This document shows, in pieces, positions 7,728 through 17,042 of a stretch of DNA of 64,000 bases. The translations under genes were made by a program, and so were the position numbers. Source of the stretch: Allopontixanthobacter confluentis (GTDB taxonomy: Bacteria; Pseudomonadota; Alphaproteobacteria; Sphingomonadales; Sphingomonadaceae); the NCBI RefSeq assembly GCF_009827615.1, contig NZ_WTYU01000001.1:827001-891000 (forward strand), given 5' to 3'. Position 1 is the stretch's first letter, and each line of letters begins with the position of its first letter. The notes under the pieces were generated by a model. It made no database searches, was not told the DNA's origin, and saw nothing but the letters and a program-made list of their open reading frames with translations.

Positions 7728-10683
7728 TCGCTCCACCGGTCCAGCCATTTATTCCATCGCCGCCCATCGCGGCTTTGCAGATGCCCTCGTAGCCGGGCTG
7801 GTGCCGCGTTATGCCGAAGATGATGTCGGCCTTGCCCGCCTGACCCTGCTGCTCCCCAGCACCCGGACCATGCGCACGGTCAGCGATGCTTTCATCCGGC
7901 ATTTCGGGGCGGCGGGGCAAAATGGCATGCTGATGCCGCGCATGGCGGTGGTGGGCGATCTTGATCTGGATGAAACGCTGGGCAGCCTGCTCGACCCGCT
8001 GGGCGCGGCGGACATTCCGCGCGCGGTGGAACCCACCCGCCGGTGGCTGCGTCTGGCAGAATTGCTGCGCGAGGAATTGGGTAAGGACGTGCCGCGCGGA
8101 AGCGCGCTGCTGCGTCTGGCTGCGGACACTGCGGCAGCGATGGACCGGATGCTGGTGGAAGATATCGGCCCCGAAGCCCTGCTGGAGGATCCCGTGCTGG
8201 ATTTGCTGGGCGAATTGTCGGGCCACTGGCAAAACAGCCTGCGGAATTTTGCCCGGGTGCAGACACGATGGCTGGCCGAATTGAATGCCGCAGGCGAACT
8301 GGATGCAGCAGCCCGGCGCAACCGCCTGTTCGATTTTGCGGCGCGGCGGTGGAAGGAAGCCCCGCCTGCAACGCCGATTGTCGCTGCCGGTGTCACCAGC
8401 GCGGCCCCTGCGCTTGCCCGTTTGCTGCGCGTGGTTACGGGCCTCCCGCAAGGGGCTGTCATCCTGCCTGATCTTGATCTTGCGATGGACGATAGCGTGT
8501 GGGCAGAACTGGGCAGCGCCGGCACGCCTGATGAAACAGGCTCGCCGCCATTTGAACGCGGCGATGCCGTGACCCACCCGCAATATCATCTCAAGCTGCT
8601 GCTCAACCGGATGGGCATTGCGCGCGATGAAGTCCGGCCATGGCACCGCAAGGGCATGACAGCCGCGCCGCCAGAACGCAGCCACGCCATTTCATCGCTG
8701 TTTCTTCCCCCCGAAGCCAGCAAGGGCTGGGTGGACCTGCCTGCCGACAAGCGCAGATTGTCGGGCGTCAGCCTGATGGAAAGCGCCAATCCCGAAGCAG
8801 AAGCGCAAGCCATTGCCCTGCTGGTGCGGCAGGCGATCGAGCAGCCGGAACGCCGCGTTGCGGTCATATCGCCTGACCGCGGGCTGGCGCGGCGAATTGT
8901 CCAGCATTTGCGGCGGTGGAACATTGCTGCGGACGATTCTGCGGGCCGCCCGCTGACCGATACGCCCGCAGGGCGATTGTTCCTGTTGCTGGCAGAAGTG
9001 GCCGCTGAAAATGCCGGCCCGGTGCCGCTGATGGCGTTGGTGCAGCACCCGCTGGTCAAGATGGATGACGAGCGCGCCGACTGGCTGCGACAGGCACGCA
9101 AGATGGAGCTTGAATTGCGCGGCCCGCGCCCTGCGCCCGGGCTAGATGCGCTGGACGCATATGCTGACAAGGCAGGCGTTCCAGGATGGTGGCAGAGTGT
9201 GCGCGCGGCGCTGGACCCGGTGCTGGATGCGCGCGGAACACGGCCACTGGCCCAGATGCTCGACGTGCTGGCTGCCGCTGCTGAAGATCTGGCCGGTGAT
9301 GCTGTCTGGTCGCGTGAGGATGGCCGGACGCTGTCTGCCATGGTGGAAGATTTGCGCGACCATTCCCGTCACGTTGGCACCATGGTGGAAGCGCACGAGA
9401 TTCACACCATTCTTCGAGATGTGATGGAGCAGATTGCCGTTCGCCCGCCCTATGGCGGCCATCCGCGCATTGCCATTTACGGCTTGCTGGAATCCCGCAT
9501 GAGCCGGGCTGATCTGGTAATCTGCGCCGGCTTGAACGAGGGCGTATGGCCCGCAACACCGGCAACAGACCCAATGCTGGCTCCAACCGTGTTGCGGGCG
9601 CTGGGTGTGCCGGGCGCGGATTTCCGCATCGGCCTGTCAGCCCACGATCTGGCAGGCGCCTTGGGCGCGCCCGAAGTAGTGTTGAGCAGGGCGCAGCGCG
9701 ATATTTCCGGGCCTGCCATCCCGTCACGTTTCCTGCTGCGGGTGCGGGCGCTGCTGGGCAATGATCTGCTCAAACGCCATGAATTGACCACGGCCACACA
9801 ATGGGCCACGCAAATTGACGATGCGCCTGCTGCTGCACCTTATCCGCGACCGCAGCCAAGCCCTTCTGCCGAGCAGCGTAAAGTCCGCATCAGTGTTACT
9901 GCGCTCGATCGGCTGCGGTCAGACCCGTATCAATTTTACGCTGGCAGTATCCTGCGCTTGCCGGAACTGGATTCGCTCGATGCGGAACCTTCCGCTGCGT
10001 GGCGCGGGACAGCAGCGCATGAAATTCTGGAAAAATGGCATGTGTCCGCGCGGCCCATGGTAGAAGTCGCCGCTGAAGTTCTGCAACAGATGAATGCCCA
10101 CCCGCTGATGCGCGCCTTGTGGCAGCCGCGCCTGATGCGCGCTCTTGAATGGGTGGAACTGGAAATTTCGTCCTATGACGGCCGCAAGCCGGTGCTGTTC
10201 GAAAAATGGGGCAAGATGGACGTGCGCGGCGTGGAGATTTTCGGCAAGGCCGACCGCATCGATACGCTGCCGGGCGGCAGGCTGGTGATTGTGGATTACA
10301 AGACCGGCGGCCCGCCCAGTGCCAGGCAGGTCGATGCCGGCTTTTCGCTGCAATTGGGCACCATCGGGCTGATGGCGGAACACGGCGGGTTTGACGATGT
10401 CGAAGGCGAAGCGGCAAGGTTTGAATATTGGTCCCTGGCCAAAAGCGACAAGAGCCAGACCGGCTTTGGCTATATTTCCAGCCCGGTGAAAGATGGCAGC
10501 AACCGCAGCAAGCTGGAAGCGGAAGACTTCCTGCCCAAGGCGGAAGATTATCTGCATCACGCCCTCGACAGCTGGATTTTGGGTGATGAACCCTTTGTCG
10601 CCCGGCTCAACCCTGATGCCGTGACATACAACACCTATGATCAGCTGATGCGGCTTGATGAATGGCTGGGACGCGAAGCATGA
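7720..10683 (+). CDS. addB: Double-strand break repair protein AddB
   Basis: A 987-residue subunit of the AddAB helicase-nuclease that resects double-strand ends for RecA. The N-terminal part is a degenerate helicase-like fold. The C-terminal part carries the RecB-family nuclease motif VVDYKTGGPPS near residue 858 and the upstream TAAHEILEKWH block. The GTG start overlaps murU by 8 bases. The length fits the alphaproteobacterial AddB type of roughly 1000 residues. It is followed without a gap by addA, its partner. Confidence 0.95.
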   Translation: MADRSTGPAIYSIAAHRGFADALVAGLVPRYAEDDVGLARLTLLLPSTRTMRTVSDAFIRHFGAAGQNGMLMPRMAVVGDLDLDETLGSLLDPLGAADIPRAVEPTRRWLRLAELLREELGKDVPRGSALLRLAADTAAAMDRMLVEDIGPEALLEDPVLDLLGELSGHWQNSLRNFARVQTRWLAELNAAGELDAAARRNRLFDFAARRWKEAPPATPIVAAGVTSAAPALARLLRVVTGLPQGAVILPDLDLAMDDSVWAELGSAGTPDETGSPPFERGDAVTHPQYHLKLLLNRMGIARDEVRPWHRKGMTAAPPERSHAISSLFLPPEASKGWVDLPADKRRLSGVSLMESANPEAEAQAIALLVRQAIEQPERRVAVISPDRGLARRIVQHLRRWNIAADDSAGRPLTDTPAGRLFLLLAEVAAENAGPVPLMALVQHPLVKMDDERADWLRQARKMELELRGPRPAPGLDALDAYADKAGVPGWWQSVRAALDPVLDARGTRPLAQMLDVLAAAAEDLAGDAVWSREDGRTLSAMVEDLRDHSRHVGTMVEAHEIHTILRDVMEQIAVRPPYGGHPRIAIYGLLESRMSRADLVICAGLNEGVWPATPATDPMLAPTVLRALGVPGADFRIGLSAHDLAGALGAPEVVLSRAQRDISGPAIPSRFLLRVRALLGNDLLKRHELTTATQWATQIDDAPAAAPYPRPQPSPSAEQRKVRISVTALDRLRSDPYQFYAGSILRLPELDSLDAEPSAAWRGTAAHEILEKWHVSARPMVEVAAEVLQQMNAHPLMRALWQPRLMRALEWVELEISSYDGRKPVLFEKWGKMDVRGVEIFGKADRIDTLPGGRLVIVDYKTGGPPSARQVDAGFSLQLGTIGLMAEHGGFDDVEGEAARFEYWSLAKSDKSQTGFGYISSPVKDGSNRSKLEAEDFLPKAEDYLHHALDSWILGDEPFVARLNPDAVTYNTYDQLMRLDEWLGREA

Positions 10684-13600
10684 GCGATAGTGGAAAACGC
10701 CTGGTCCATCCATTGAAAGACAACCAGGCGCTGGCGGTTGATCCGCAGGACAGCGTGTGGCTTTCGGCATCGGCAGGCACGGGCAAGACACAGGTTCTGT
10801 CCGCGCGCGTGCTGCGGTTGCTGCTGAATGCAGATGTCGATCCGTCGCAGATATTATGCCTGACATTCACCAAGGCTGGCGCTGCTGAAATGGCGACGCG
10901 GGTGAATGAAGTTCTGGCCAGCTGGGTGCGGATGAGCGCAGTGGACCTCGCCAGCGATCTGAAAGCCATCGGCGCTGCTTTTGACCATGCGACCCAGCAG
11001 CGTGCGCGAACCCTGTTTGCCAGCGTGCTGGACAGCCCCGGCGGCGGCTTGCGGATTGATACCATCCATGCCTTTTCCCAATGGCTGCTCGCCGCTTTCC
11101 CCGAAGAAGCGGGCCTTGCCCCCGGCAGCCGCCCGATGGAAGATCGAGACCGCAATCTGCTGGCCCATGAAGTGCTGGCCGCAATGCTGGTGGAATGGGA
11201 AGAAACCGGCGCGGCTGATCTGCTGGACGCTCTTGCAGCGCTCAGCATCCGCATGGGCGCAGATGGGGTGCGAAACTGGCTGATGCGCTGCGCTTCGGCG
11301 CGCGAAGTGTGGCTGGGAACAGGCGGATGGCAGGAACCGATTGCTCCCAATGTCCGGCGGATGCTGGGAATGGCAGCAGATGCCGGGCCGGAAACTGTCG
11401 CCGCCCTGTGCGCCGATAAAGTGTTCGATATAGCTGGGCTTGAACAATGCCTGCACACGCTGGATGCATGGAATGCCAAAACCGGCGCGGACGGTGCGGA
11501 GGCAATCCGCCAATGGCTGGCGCGGGATCTTGAGGGGCGCGCTGATAGCGTGGAAGACTTGCTCGGCAAAATCCTCAACAAGGATGGGTCGGACAAGAAG
11601 CTGATCGCCAACAGAGACCCCGCCTATACGCACTATATTGTCGGCGTCAGACAGTCGATTGCCGCAGTGCGCGAACAGCAGATGTTGCTTAATCTGGTAG
11701 AATTTCTCACGCCTGCGCTGCTGGTCGGGCGGCGGTTTGCCATCCGCTGGGACGAAGCAAAAGCGCGTGAAGGCTTCATCGATTTTGACGACCAGATCAG
11801 GCAGGCAGCGGCCCTGCTGTCCAGGTCGGACATTTCCGACTGGATCCGGTATAAGCTGGACCGCCGGTTCGACCATATCATGGTGGATGAAGCGCAGGAC
11901 ACCAATGCGGAACAATGGTCCATCATCCGCGCGCTGACCGGCGATTTCTTTTCCGGGATGGGGCAGCGTGATGACAAGCTGCGGACCATTTTCGTCGTTG
12001 GGGACTACAAGCAGGCCATTTTCGGGTTTCAGGGCACCAGCCCGAAGAACTTTCGCACCAACCGGGAATATTTCGCCGATATCATGGCGACTGCGCGGGC
12101 CAATGCCGATGTGCTGCGCGATTATTCCGGAATGCGGGATTTGCTGGCCATCGGACTTGGCCGGTCCTTCCGAAGCGCGCAGCCCGTACTGGATTTTGTC
12201 GACCGCGCAATTGACGGCATCGGCCATGAAGAATTCGGCCTGACCGAACACCCGGGCAGCCATGAAGGGGACAATCGCCCCGGCGAAGTGGTGCTGTGGA
12301 AGCCTGTGGCGACCAACCCCGACGACGCTGATGCAGGCGCGGAGCAAAACGGTGTGTCTGACTCGTCCGCAGCAGGCGACGGCGGGGCTGACACATGGGT
12401 TTCCGAACCGGAACGACGGATGGCCGATGGCATTGCTGCGCAGGTCAAAAGCTGGCTGAAAGACGGTTATCCGCTGGCCAAAGGGCGCAAGCGCAACGCC
12501 AGGGCAGGCGATATCATGGTGCTGGTCCGGCGGCGGCGGGAACTGGCGGGGCTGGTGGTCAGCCGCCTTCATGCTGCCGGAATTCCGGTGGCGGGGGTGG
12601 ACCGGCTGCGGCTTGGCGCGCCGCTGGCGGTGAAGGATCTGATGGCTGCCATCCGCTTCGCCGTTCAGCCGTATGATGATTTGAGCCTTGCCAACTGGCT
12701 TGTATCCCCACTGGGTGGATGGAGCCAGCAGGACCTGCTAGACCATGGCTATCGGCCCAAGGGAACATATTTGTGGGATCATATCCGCCAAAGCGAAGCG
12801 CCGCTGGTCGCGCAGACGTGTGACCGGCTGCGGGATTTGCTGCGTCTTGCGGATTATGAACTGCCGCAGGCGCTGCTTCACTGGATGCTCGCCGGGCCAT
12901 GGCAGGGCCGGCGGGCGCTGGTGGCCCGCCTGGGGCGCGATGCCAATGATCCCATCGACGAATTGCTGAATGCAGCCGCCAATTATGCCTCCGCCCACAC
13001 CGCCAGTCTGCAGGGATTTATCCAGTGGTTTGATGCCGGCGACGGAGAGCTGAAACGCGAAGCAGGCGCGGGTGAAGGGCTGGTGCGCGTGATGACCGTG
13101 CATGGTTCCAAAGGGCTGCAATCCCCCATTGTCATACTGGCAGATGCCACGGGCAACCCCGATAAATCGCCAGTGCGCGGGCTGTCGCTTGATGATAATG
13201 GCCGCACAATCCCGTTGCCGCCGCTGGGCAAGGATGAAAAGGTTGGCCCCGTTGCCGCTGCCGAAGAAAAGGCCGCCGCAGAAGAGCGGGAAGAACACTG
13301 GCGGCTGCTATATGTTGCCATGACCCGCGCAGAAGAAGCCCTGTTCATTGGCGGCGCATTGGGCAAGAGCGAGGACGTTCCTGCTGAATCGAGCTGGTAT
13401 GCACGGCTCAAACCGCTGTTCTCAAATGATGCAGAAGCTGATCCCATCTGGGGTGAACGGCTGACTTTTGGCCAGCGCCCGGCCAATGTGCCGTTGCAAA
13501 GCAGTCAGGAAGCTGGCCAGGAAAGTGCCGCGTTGCCGGCGTGGGCCATCACGCCAATCGGGCCGGAACCACGCCCGCCGCGCCCACTTGCGCCTTCGTC

Positions 13601-14192
13601 GGCCGGTTCGGAGCAGGCAGCAGACCCGCCATTGCCGCCCGACATGGCGCGCGAAGCCGCCAGGCGCGGTGTGCTGATCCACAGTCTGCTGGAACGCCTG
13701 CCCGATGTGGACCCGGCAGCGCGCGAAAATGCGGCAATGGCATGGCTGCTGCGGCAGGCACCAGAGCTTGCGGATGCGGCGCGGCAGGAAATTTATGCCG
13801 CTGCGTCGGGTGTGCTGTGCGTACCTGAATTTGCCGAAATATTCTCGCCCGCTGCGCTGGCAGAAGTGCCGCTGGCCGCCACAGTGGGCGGGCAGGTTAT
13901 TGCCGGCACTGCAGACAGGTTGCTGGTTACGCGGGATGTGGTGACCGTGGTCGATTTCAAAACCGCGCGCCGCCCGCCCGCAGGCTTGGACGAGGTGCCG
14001 GAACTGACGCTGCGGCAAATGGGCGCCTATGCTGCCGCGCTTGGTGAAATATATCCGGGGCGGAGGGTGGAAGCGGCAATATTATACACGCAGACGCCGC
14101 TGCTGGTGCCACTTTCGCCTGAAATTCTTGGCCGTTACAAACCGCAATTGTCCGGCGCGCAGGAAAGGTTTTCTGTGTCTTTGCTTGAGTGA
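10680..14192 (+). CDS. addA: Double-strand break repair helicase AddA
   Basis: The UvrD-type helicase-nuclease subunit of AddAB, 1170 residues. Walker A is SASAGTGKT near residues 32-40. Other helicase motifs are FTKAGAAEM, the DEAQDTN Walker B block, GDYKQAIFGFQG, VMTVHGSKGLQ and LYVAMTRAEE. The C-terminal nuclease motif is VVDFKTARRPP. The ATG at 10680 overlaps the addB stop as ATGA; an in-frame GTG further upstream is less likely. A Gly/Ala/Asp-rich stretch near residues 548-575 looks like a flexible insertion. The gene is followed by trxA after 46 bases. Confidence 0.96.
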   Translation: MSDSGKRLVHPLKDNQALAVDPQDSVWLSASAGTGKTQVLSARVLRLLLNADVDPSQILCLTFTKAGAAEMATRVNEVLASWVRMSAVDLASDLKAIGAAFDHATQQRARTLFASVLDSPGGGLRIDTIHAFSQWLLAAFPEEAGLAPGSRPMEDRDRNLLAHEVLAAMLVEWEETGAADLLDALAALSIRMGADGVRNWLMRCASAREVWLGTGGWQEPIAPNVRRMLGMAADAGPETVAALCADKVFDIAGLEQCLHTLDAWNAKTGADGAEAIRQWLARDLEGRADSVEDLLGKILNKDGSDKKLIANRDPAYTHYIVGVRQSIAAVREQQMLLNLVEFLTPALLVGRRFAIRWDEAKAREGFIDFDDQIRQAAALLSRSDISDWIRYKLDRRFDHIMVDEAQDTNAEQWSIIRALTGDFFSGMGQRDDKLRTIFVVGDYKQAIFGFQGTSPKNFRTNREYFADIMATARANADVLRDYSGMRDLLAIGLGRSFRSAQPVLDFVDRAIDGIGHEEFGLTEHPGSHEGDNRPGEVVLWKPVATNPDDADAGAEQNGVSDSSAAGDGGADTWVSEPERRMADGIAAQVKSWLKDGYPLAKGRKRNARAGDIMVLVRRRRELAGLVVSRLHAAGIPVAGVDRLRLGAPLAVKDLMAAIRFAVQPYDDLSLANWLVSPLGGWSQQDLLDHGYRPKGTYLWDHIRQSEAPLVAQTCDRLRDLLRLADYELPQALLHWMLAGPWQGRRALVARLGRDANDPIDELLNAAANYASAHTASLQGFIQWFDAGDGELKREAGAGEGLVRVMTVHGSKGLQSPIVILADATGNPDKSPVRGLSLDDNGRTIPLPPLGKDEKVGPVAAAEEKAAAEEREEHWRLLYVAMTRAEEALFIGGALGKSEDVPAESSWYARLKPLFSNDAEADPIWGERLTFGQRPANVPLQSSQEAGQESAALPAWAITPIGPEPRPPRPLAPSSAGSEQAADPPLPPDMAREAARRGVLIHSLLERLPDVDPAARENAAMAWLLRQAPELADAARQEIYAAASGVLCVPEFAEIFSPAALAEVPLAATVGGQVIAGTADRLLVTRDVVTVVDFKTARRPPAGLDEVPELTLRQMGAYAAALGEIYPGRRVEAAILYTQTPLLVPLSPEILGRYKPQLSGAQERFSVSLLE

Positions 14193-14238
14193 GCCGAGAC
14201 AATCCCTAAGTTGGCGATCAACCTACAGGAGATTACCC

Positions 14239-14559
14239 ATGGCGACCATCAATGTCACCGACGACAGTTTTAAAACCGATGTTCTTGAATCCAGCAAGCC
14301 CGTGCTGGTGGATTTCTGGGCAGAATGGTGCGGCCCCTGCAAAATGATCGCACCTGCGCTGGAAGAAATCAGCGAAGAACTGGCTGACCAGGTGACGATT
14401 GCCAAGATGGACATCATGGAAAATACCGGCATTCCCGGTGAAATCGGCGTCCAGTCTATCCCGCTGATGGTTTTGTTCAAGGATGGCAAACCCGTTGCCC
14501 AGAAGCTGGGCGCTGCGCCCAAGGGCCAGCTCAAGGGGTGGCTGGAAAGCGAACTTTAA
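14239..14559 (+). CDS. trxA: Thioredoxin 1
   Basis: A 106-residue thioredoxin, a general cytoplasmic disulfide reductant for ribonucleotide reductase, methionine sulfoxide reductase and peroxiredoxins. The active site WCGPC has cysteines at residues 31 and 34, and the cis-proline block is SIPLM. AGGAGA lies 6 bases before the ATG. It is the last gene of the divL-to-trxA run. Its stop codon shares four bases (TTAA, 14556-14559) with the stop of the convergent phosphatase gene, so no terminator can fit between them. Confidence 0.97.
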   Translation: MATINVTDDSFKTDVLESSKPVLVDFWAEWCGPCKMIAPALEEISEELADQVTIAKMDIMENTGIPGEIGVQSIPLMVLFKDGKPVAQKLGAAPKGQLKGWLESEL

Positions 14560-15356
14560 GCCATTTGTTTTAATCGCGCGGCGAGCCCGTCCCACAAGGC
14601 AGGGCTCGCCGCGCCGATCAGGCCAGTGCGGCCGTGTTCATCCACACGATAGGGTGATCCATCGGGCCGGGCGACCTTGCCGCCCGCTTCATTCAGCCAC
14701 AACGCACCTGCCGCATGATCCCATGCCAGCGTGCGTTCAAAAATCGACACATCATTGGTGCCAAGCGCCAATCGCGGATATTGTTCTGCGGCACAGCGGG
14801 GGATGTCGACCATTTCGTAATGAGGCGCGATATGTTGCATCACCGCCTCGCGCTGGGCGCTTTCCATGAAAATCGTCGAAATTGCTGCAATTGGCGGCGC
14901 ATTTCCTGAAGGTCGGGCAGTGATGCGCTCGCCCCCGATATAGGCACCACTGCCTGCGTGGGCTGCGCAAAACCGCCCCGTCAGACAATCAAAAATCCAG
15001 CCTGACTGCGTGATGCCGCCGTCTGCCAGCGCAATCAGGATGCCAAAAGGCGGTTTTCCCGCGGCAAAATTATTGGTGCCGTCCAACGGGTCGATAATCC
15101 AGCACGGGCCTGACAGGCCATCCAGCACGGCGGCATCGACATGGGCAGCTTCTTCGCCCACCATGGCAATGCCGGGATTGAGCCGGGCCAGCCCTTCCAT
15201 CAGCATTTCTTCTGCCTGGTGGTCGGCGATGGTCACTACATCATCTGCGGACTTGTCGGTAATTTGCCCGGCATCAAGCATCTGATAATGCGGCAGAATG
15301 ACGGCTTCGGTCACTTTGCGCACCAGGGCCAGAATTTCGCGGTCCAGAACGCTCAC
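14556..15356 (-). CDS. Inositol-monophosphatase-family phosphatase
   Basis: A Mg-dependent phosphatase of the IMPase superfamily, 266 residues. The metal-site motifs GEE (about residue 80) and DPLDGTNNF, plus the C-terminal LAWDHAAGALWLNEAGG, are all present. Substrate cannot be fixed from sequence: inositol phosphate, histidinol phosphate (HisN type) or 3'-phosphoadenosine 5'-phosphate are possible. The GTG start at 15356 overlaps the argJ stop as GTGA, so the pair is translationally coupled; a role in amino-acid synthesis such as histidinol-phosphatase is plausible but unproven. A second family member, suhB-like, is at 48428. Confidence 0.88.
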   Translation of the reverse strand: MSVLDREILALVRKVTEAVILPHYQMLDAGQITDKSADDVVTIADHQAEEMLMEGLARLNPGIAMVGEEAAHVDAAVLDGLSGPCWIIDPLDGTNNFAAGKPPFGILIALADGGITQSGWIFDCLTGRFCAAHAGSGAYIGGERITARPSGNAPPIAAISTIFMESAQREAVMQHIAPHYEMVDIPRCAAEQYPRLALGTNDVSIFERTLAWDHAAGALWLNEAGGKVARPDGSPYRVDEHGRTGLIGAASPALWDGLAARLKQMA

Positions 15357-16579
15357 GAACGATAATCTGCGTTGATGTCGATATAGCCATGGGTAAGATC
15401 GCAGGTCCACACGGTGGCTGCACCGTCACCAAGGTTCAGATCAACCTCTATGGTAATCTCCGTTCCTTCCAGATGCGCGGCAACTGGTGCTTCGTCATAA
15501 TCTGCAAGGGGCTGGCCATTTCTAGCGGCCCATATGCCGCCAAAGCCGATTGACAGGCGGTCCCGGTCGGCAGGTTCGCCTGCCTTGCCCACGGCCATCA
15601 CCACGCGGCCCCAATTGGCGTCCTGCCCCGCAATTGCCGTTTTAACGAGCGGGGAATTGGCAATGGACAGCCCGATTTTGTGAGCGCTTTGGTCAGAATC
15701 GGCGCCAGACACACGGATTTCTATAAATTTGCTGGCGCCTTCGCCATCGCGCACTACCAGATGCGCGAGTTGGCGGCATACGTCGTGCAGCGCAGCAGCA
15801 AATGCATCCGCGCCAGCATCGTCAAACGATGCAAGCTGCGTATTTCCGGCCATTCCGGTCGCAAAGGCCAGCACCGTGTCGCTGGTGGAGGTATCGCTAT
15901 CCACCGTTATACAGGAAAATGTCTGCTGATTGGCGCTGGCCAGCAATTGCTGGAGAAATTCCGGGGTGATGCTGGCATCTGTGAATATGTAACCCAGCAT
16001 GGTCGCCATATCCGGCGCGATCATGCCGCTGCCTTTGACAATCGCGCATAGTTCCACCCGCTGTCCGTCCACCATGGCAGACGCTGCCGCCCCCTTGGCA
16101 AAAGTGTCCGTGGTGGCAATGGTGTTGGCGGCATCTTCCCAAGTCGCAGGGACTGCGTCCAATACGGCAGCGACACCGGCGCGGGCCTTGTCCAGCGGCA
16201 GCGGCACGCCGATTACGCCGGTGGAACTGACAAACACCTGCTCGCGCGCGCAGCCAAGGCCGCTGGCCACCTGATCCATGATCTGTTCGACCGCCTGCCG
16301 CCCGCGATAGCCGGTAAAGGCATTGGAATTTCCGGCATTGACCACCAATGCGCGGGCGCGGCCCAGTTTTACATTTTTGCGGCCCAGTTCCACTTCGCTC
16401 GACGGGCAGGCGCTGCGGGTGAAGACGCCGGCGACAACGGTGCCTTCTGCCAGTTCAGCATAGGTCAGATCGGCCCGGTCCCAATCCTTGTACTGCGCGC
16501 GTGCCACGCGCAACGTCACTCCCGAAACAGGCGGCATCTGGGGAAAGGGCAGGGCGAGGGGTGATCGTGCAAGGTCCAT
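15353..16579 (-). CDS. argJ: Bifunctional ornithine acetyltransferase/N-acetylglutamate synthase ArgJ
   Basis: ArgJ recycles the acetyl group from N-acetylornithine to glutamate in arginine synthesis; bifunctional forms also use acetyl-CoA. The 408-residue precursor has the self-cleavage block KGSGMIAPDMATML, with nucleophile Thr193 directly after the predicted Ala-Thr cut, plus the TTDTFAKG motif. Start ATG 16579 fits the family N-terminus (SPLALPFP); an upstream extension to 16651 is not conserved-looking. The gene is divergent from the small exported protein before secA, with 86 bases between. Whether it is mono- or bifunctional cannot be told here. Confidence 0.95.
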   Translation of the reverse strand: MDLARSPLALPFPQMPPVSGVTLRVARAQYKDWDRADLTYAELAEGTVVAGVFTRSACPSSEVELGRKNVKLGRARALVVNAGNSNAFTGYRGRQAVEQIMDQVASGLGCAREQVFVSSTGVIGVPLPLDKARAGVAAVLDAVPATWEDAANTIATTDTFAKGAAASAMVDGQRVELCAIVKGSGMIAPDMATMLGYIFTDASITPEFLQQLLASANQQTFSCITVDSDTSTSDTVLAFATGMAGNTQLASFDDAGADAFAAALHDVCRQLAHLVVRDGEGASKFIEIRVSGADSDQSAHKIGLSIANSPLVKTAIAGQDANWGRVVMAVGKAGEPADRDRLSIGFGGIWAARNGQPLADYDEAPVAAHLEGTEITIEVDLNLGDGAATVWTCDLTHGYIDINADYRS

Positions 16580-16665
16580 GCGGCCACCATCTACTGTGCA
16601 AGCCGCGCAAGGTAAACGCGTTTGCGAGTGGACGAAACGCGGCAGAAGCACTATCTACCGCTGCG

Positions 16666-16938
16666 ATGTTAAGTCGACTTCTTGCCTGCCTTGCGCTCAT
16701 TACCGGTCTAGCGGCCGCAGGTGCGCCTGCAAATGCCGCCGTAATGGCCGCATTGAGCGAACAGGTAAGCACTGCTGCGACACCATCGCAAGCGGGCAAA
16801 TCCATTCAGAGCGAATGCACGGCCCGCCCTGCAACCAGCCCTGTAAAGGGTGATCCGGCCAAGGCGTGCAAATCCCGCCGGCCAGCAGTCATCTATATTC
16901 CGACAGTTCTTTTCGGGGCAGACCGCGCCTACGAATAG
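16666..16938 (+). CDS. Small exported protein upstream of secA (unknown; SecM-like position)
   Basis: A 90-residue protein with a clear Sec signal peptide (residues 1-25: [18 protein letters not shown] then ANA). The mature part is short, with two cysteines and a basic then hydrophobic C-terminus around [16 protein letters not shown] do not recognise a family. It lies on the same strand as secA, 104 bases ahead of it, and diverges from argJ. A Sec-exported small ORF directly before secA is the arrangement of the gammaproteobacterial secretion monitor SecM, but no SecM arrest motif is present, so such a role is only a hypothesis. Start ATG 16666 gives the signal peptide; the ORF is open upstream to 16501 but that would bury it. 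Confidence 0.65.
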   Translation: MLSRLLACLALITGLAAAGAPANAAVMAALSEQVSTAATPSQAGKSIQSECTARPATSPVKGDPAKACKSRRPAVIYIPTVLFGADRAYE

Positions 16939-17042
16939 GCGGCTCGTTTTCCTGCTTGAAAGCTGCTTTGGCCGGCCGGTTGCGTCTGACGCATGGGCGG
17001 CTTTTACCCTCTACATTCCAGTCCCGACAGGACCATAATTCC

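Noticed and set aside
16866-17042. N-terminal extension of secA
   Set aside because: It overlaps the small exported ORF, lacks conservation-like features, and SecA proteins start with [10 protein letters not shown]-type sequence at 17043.
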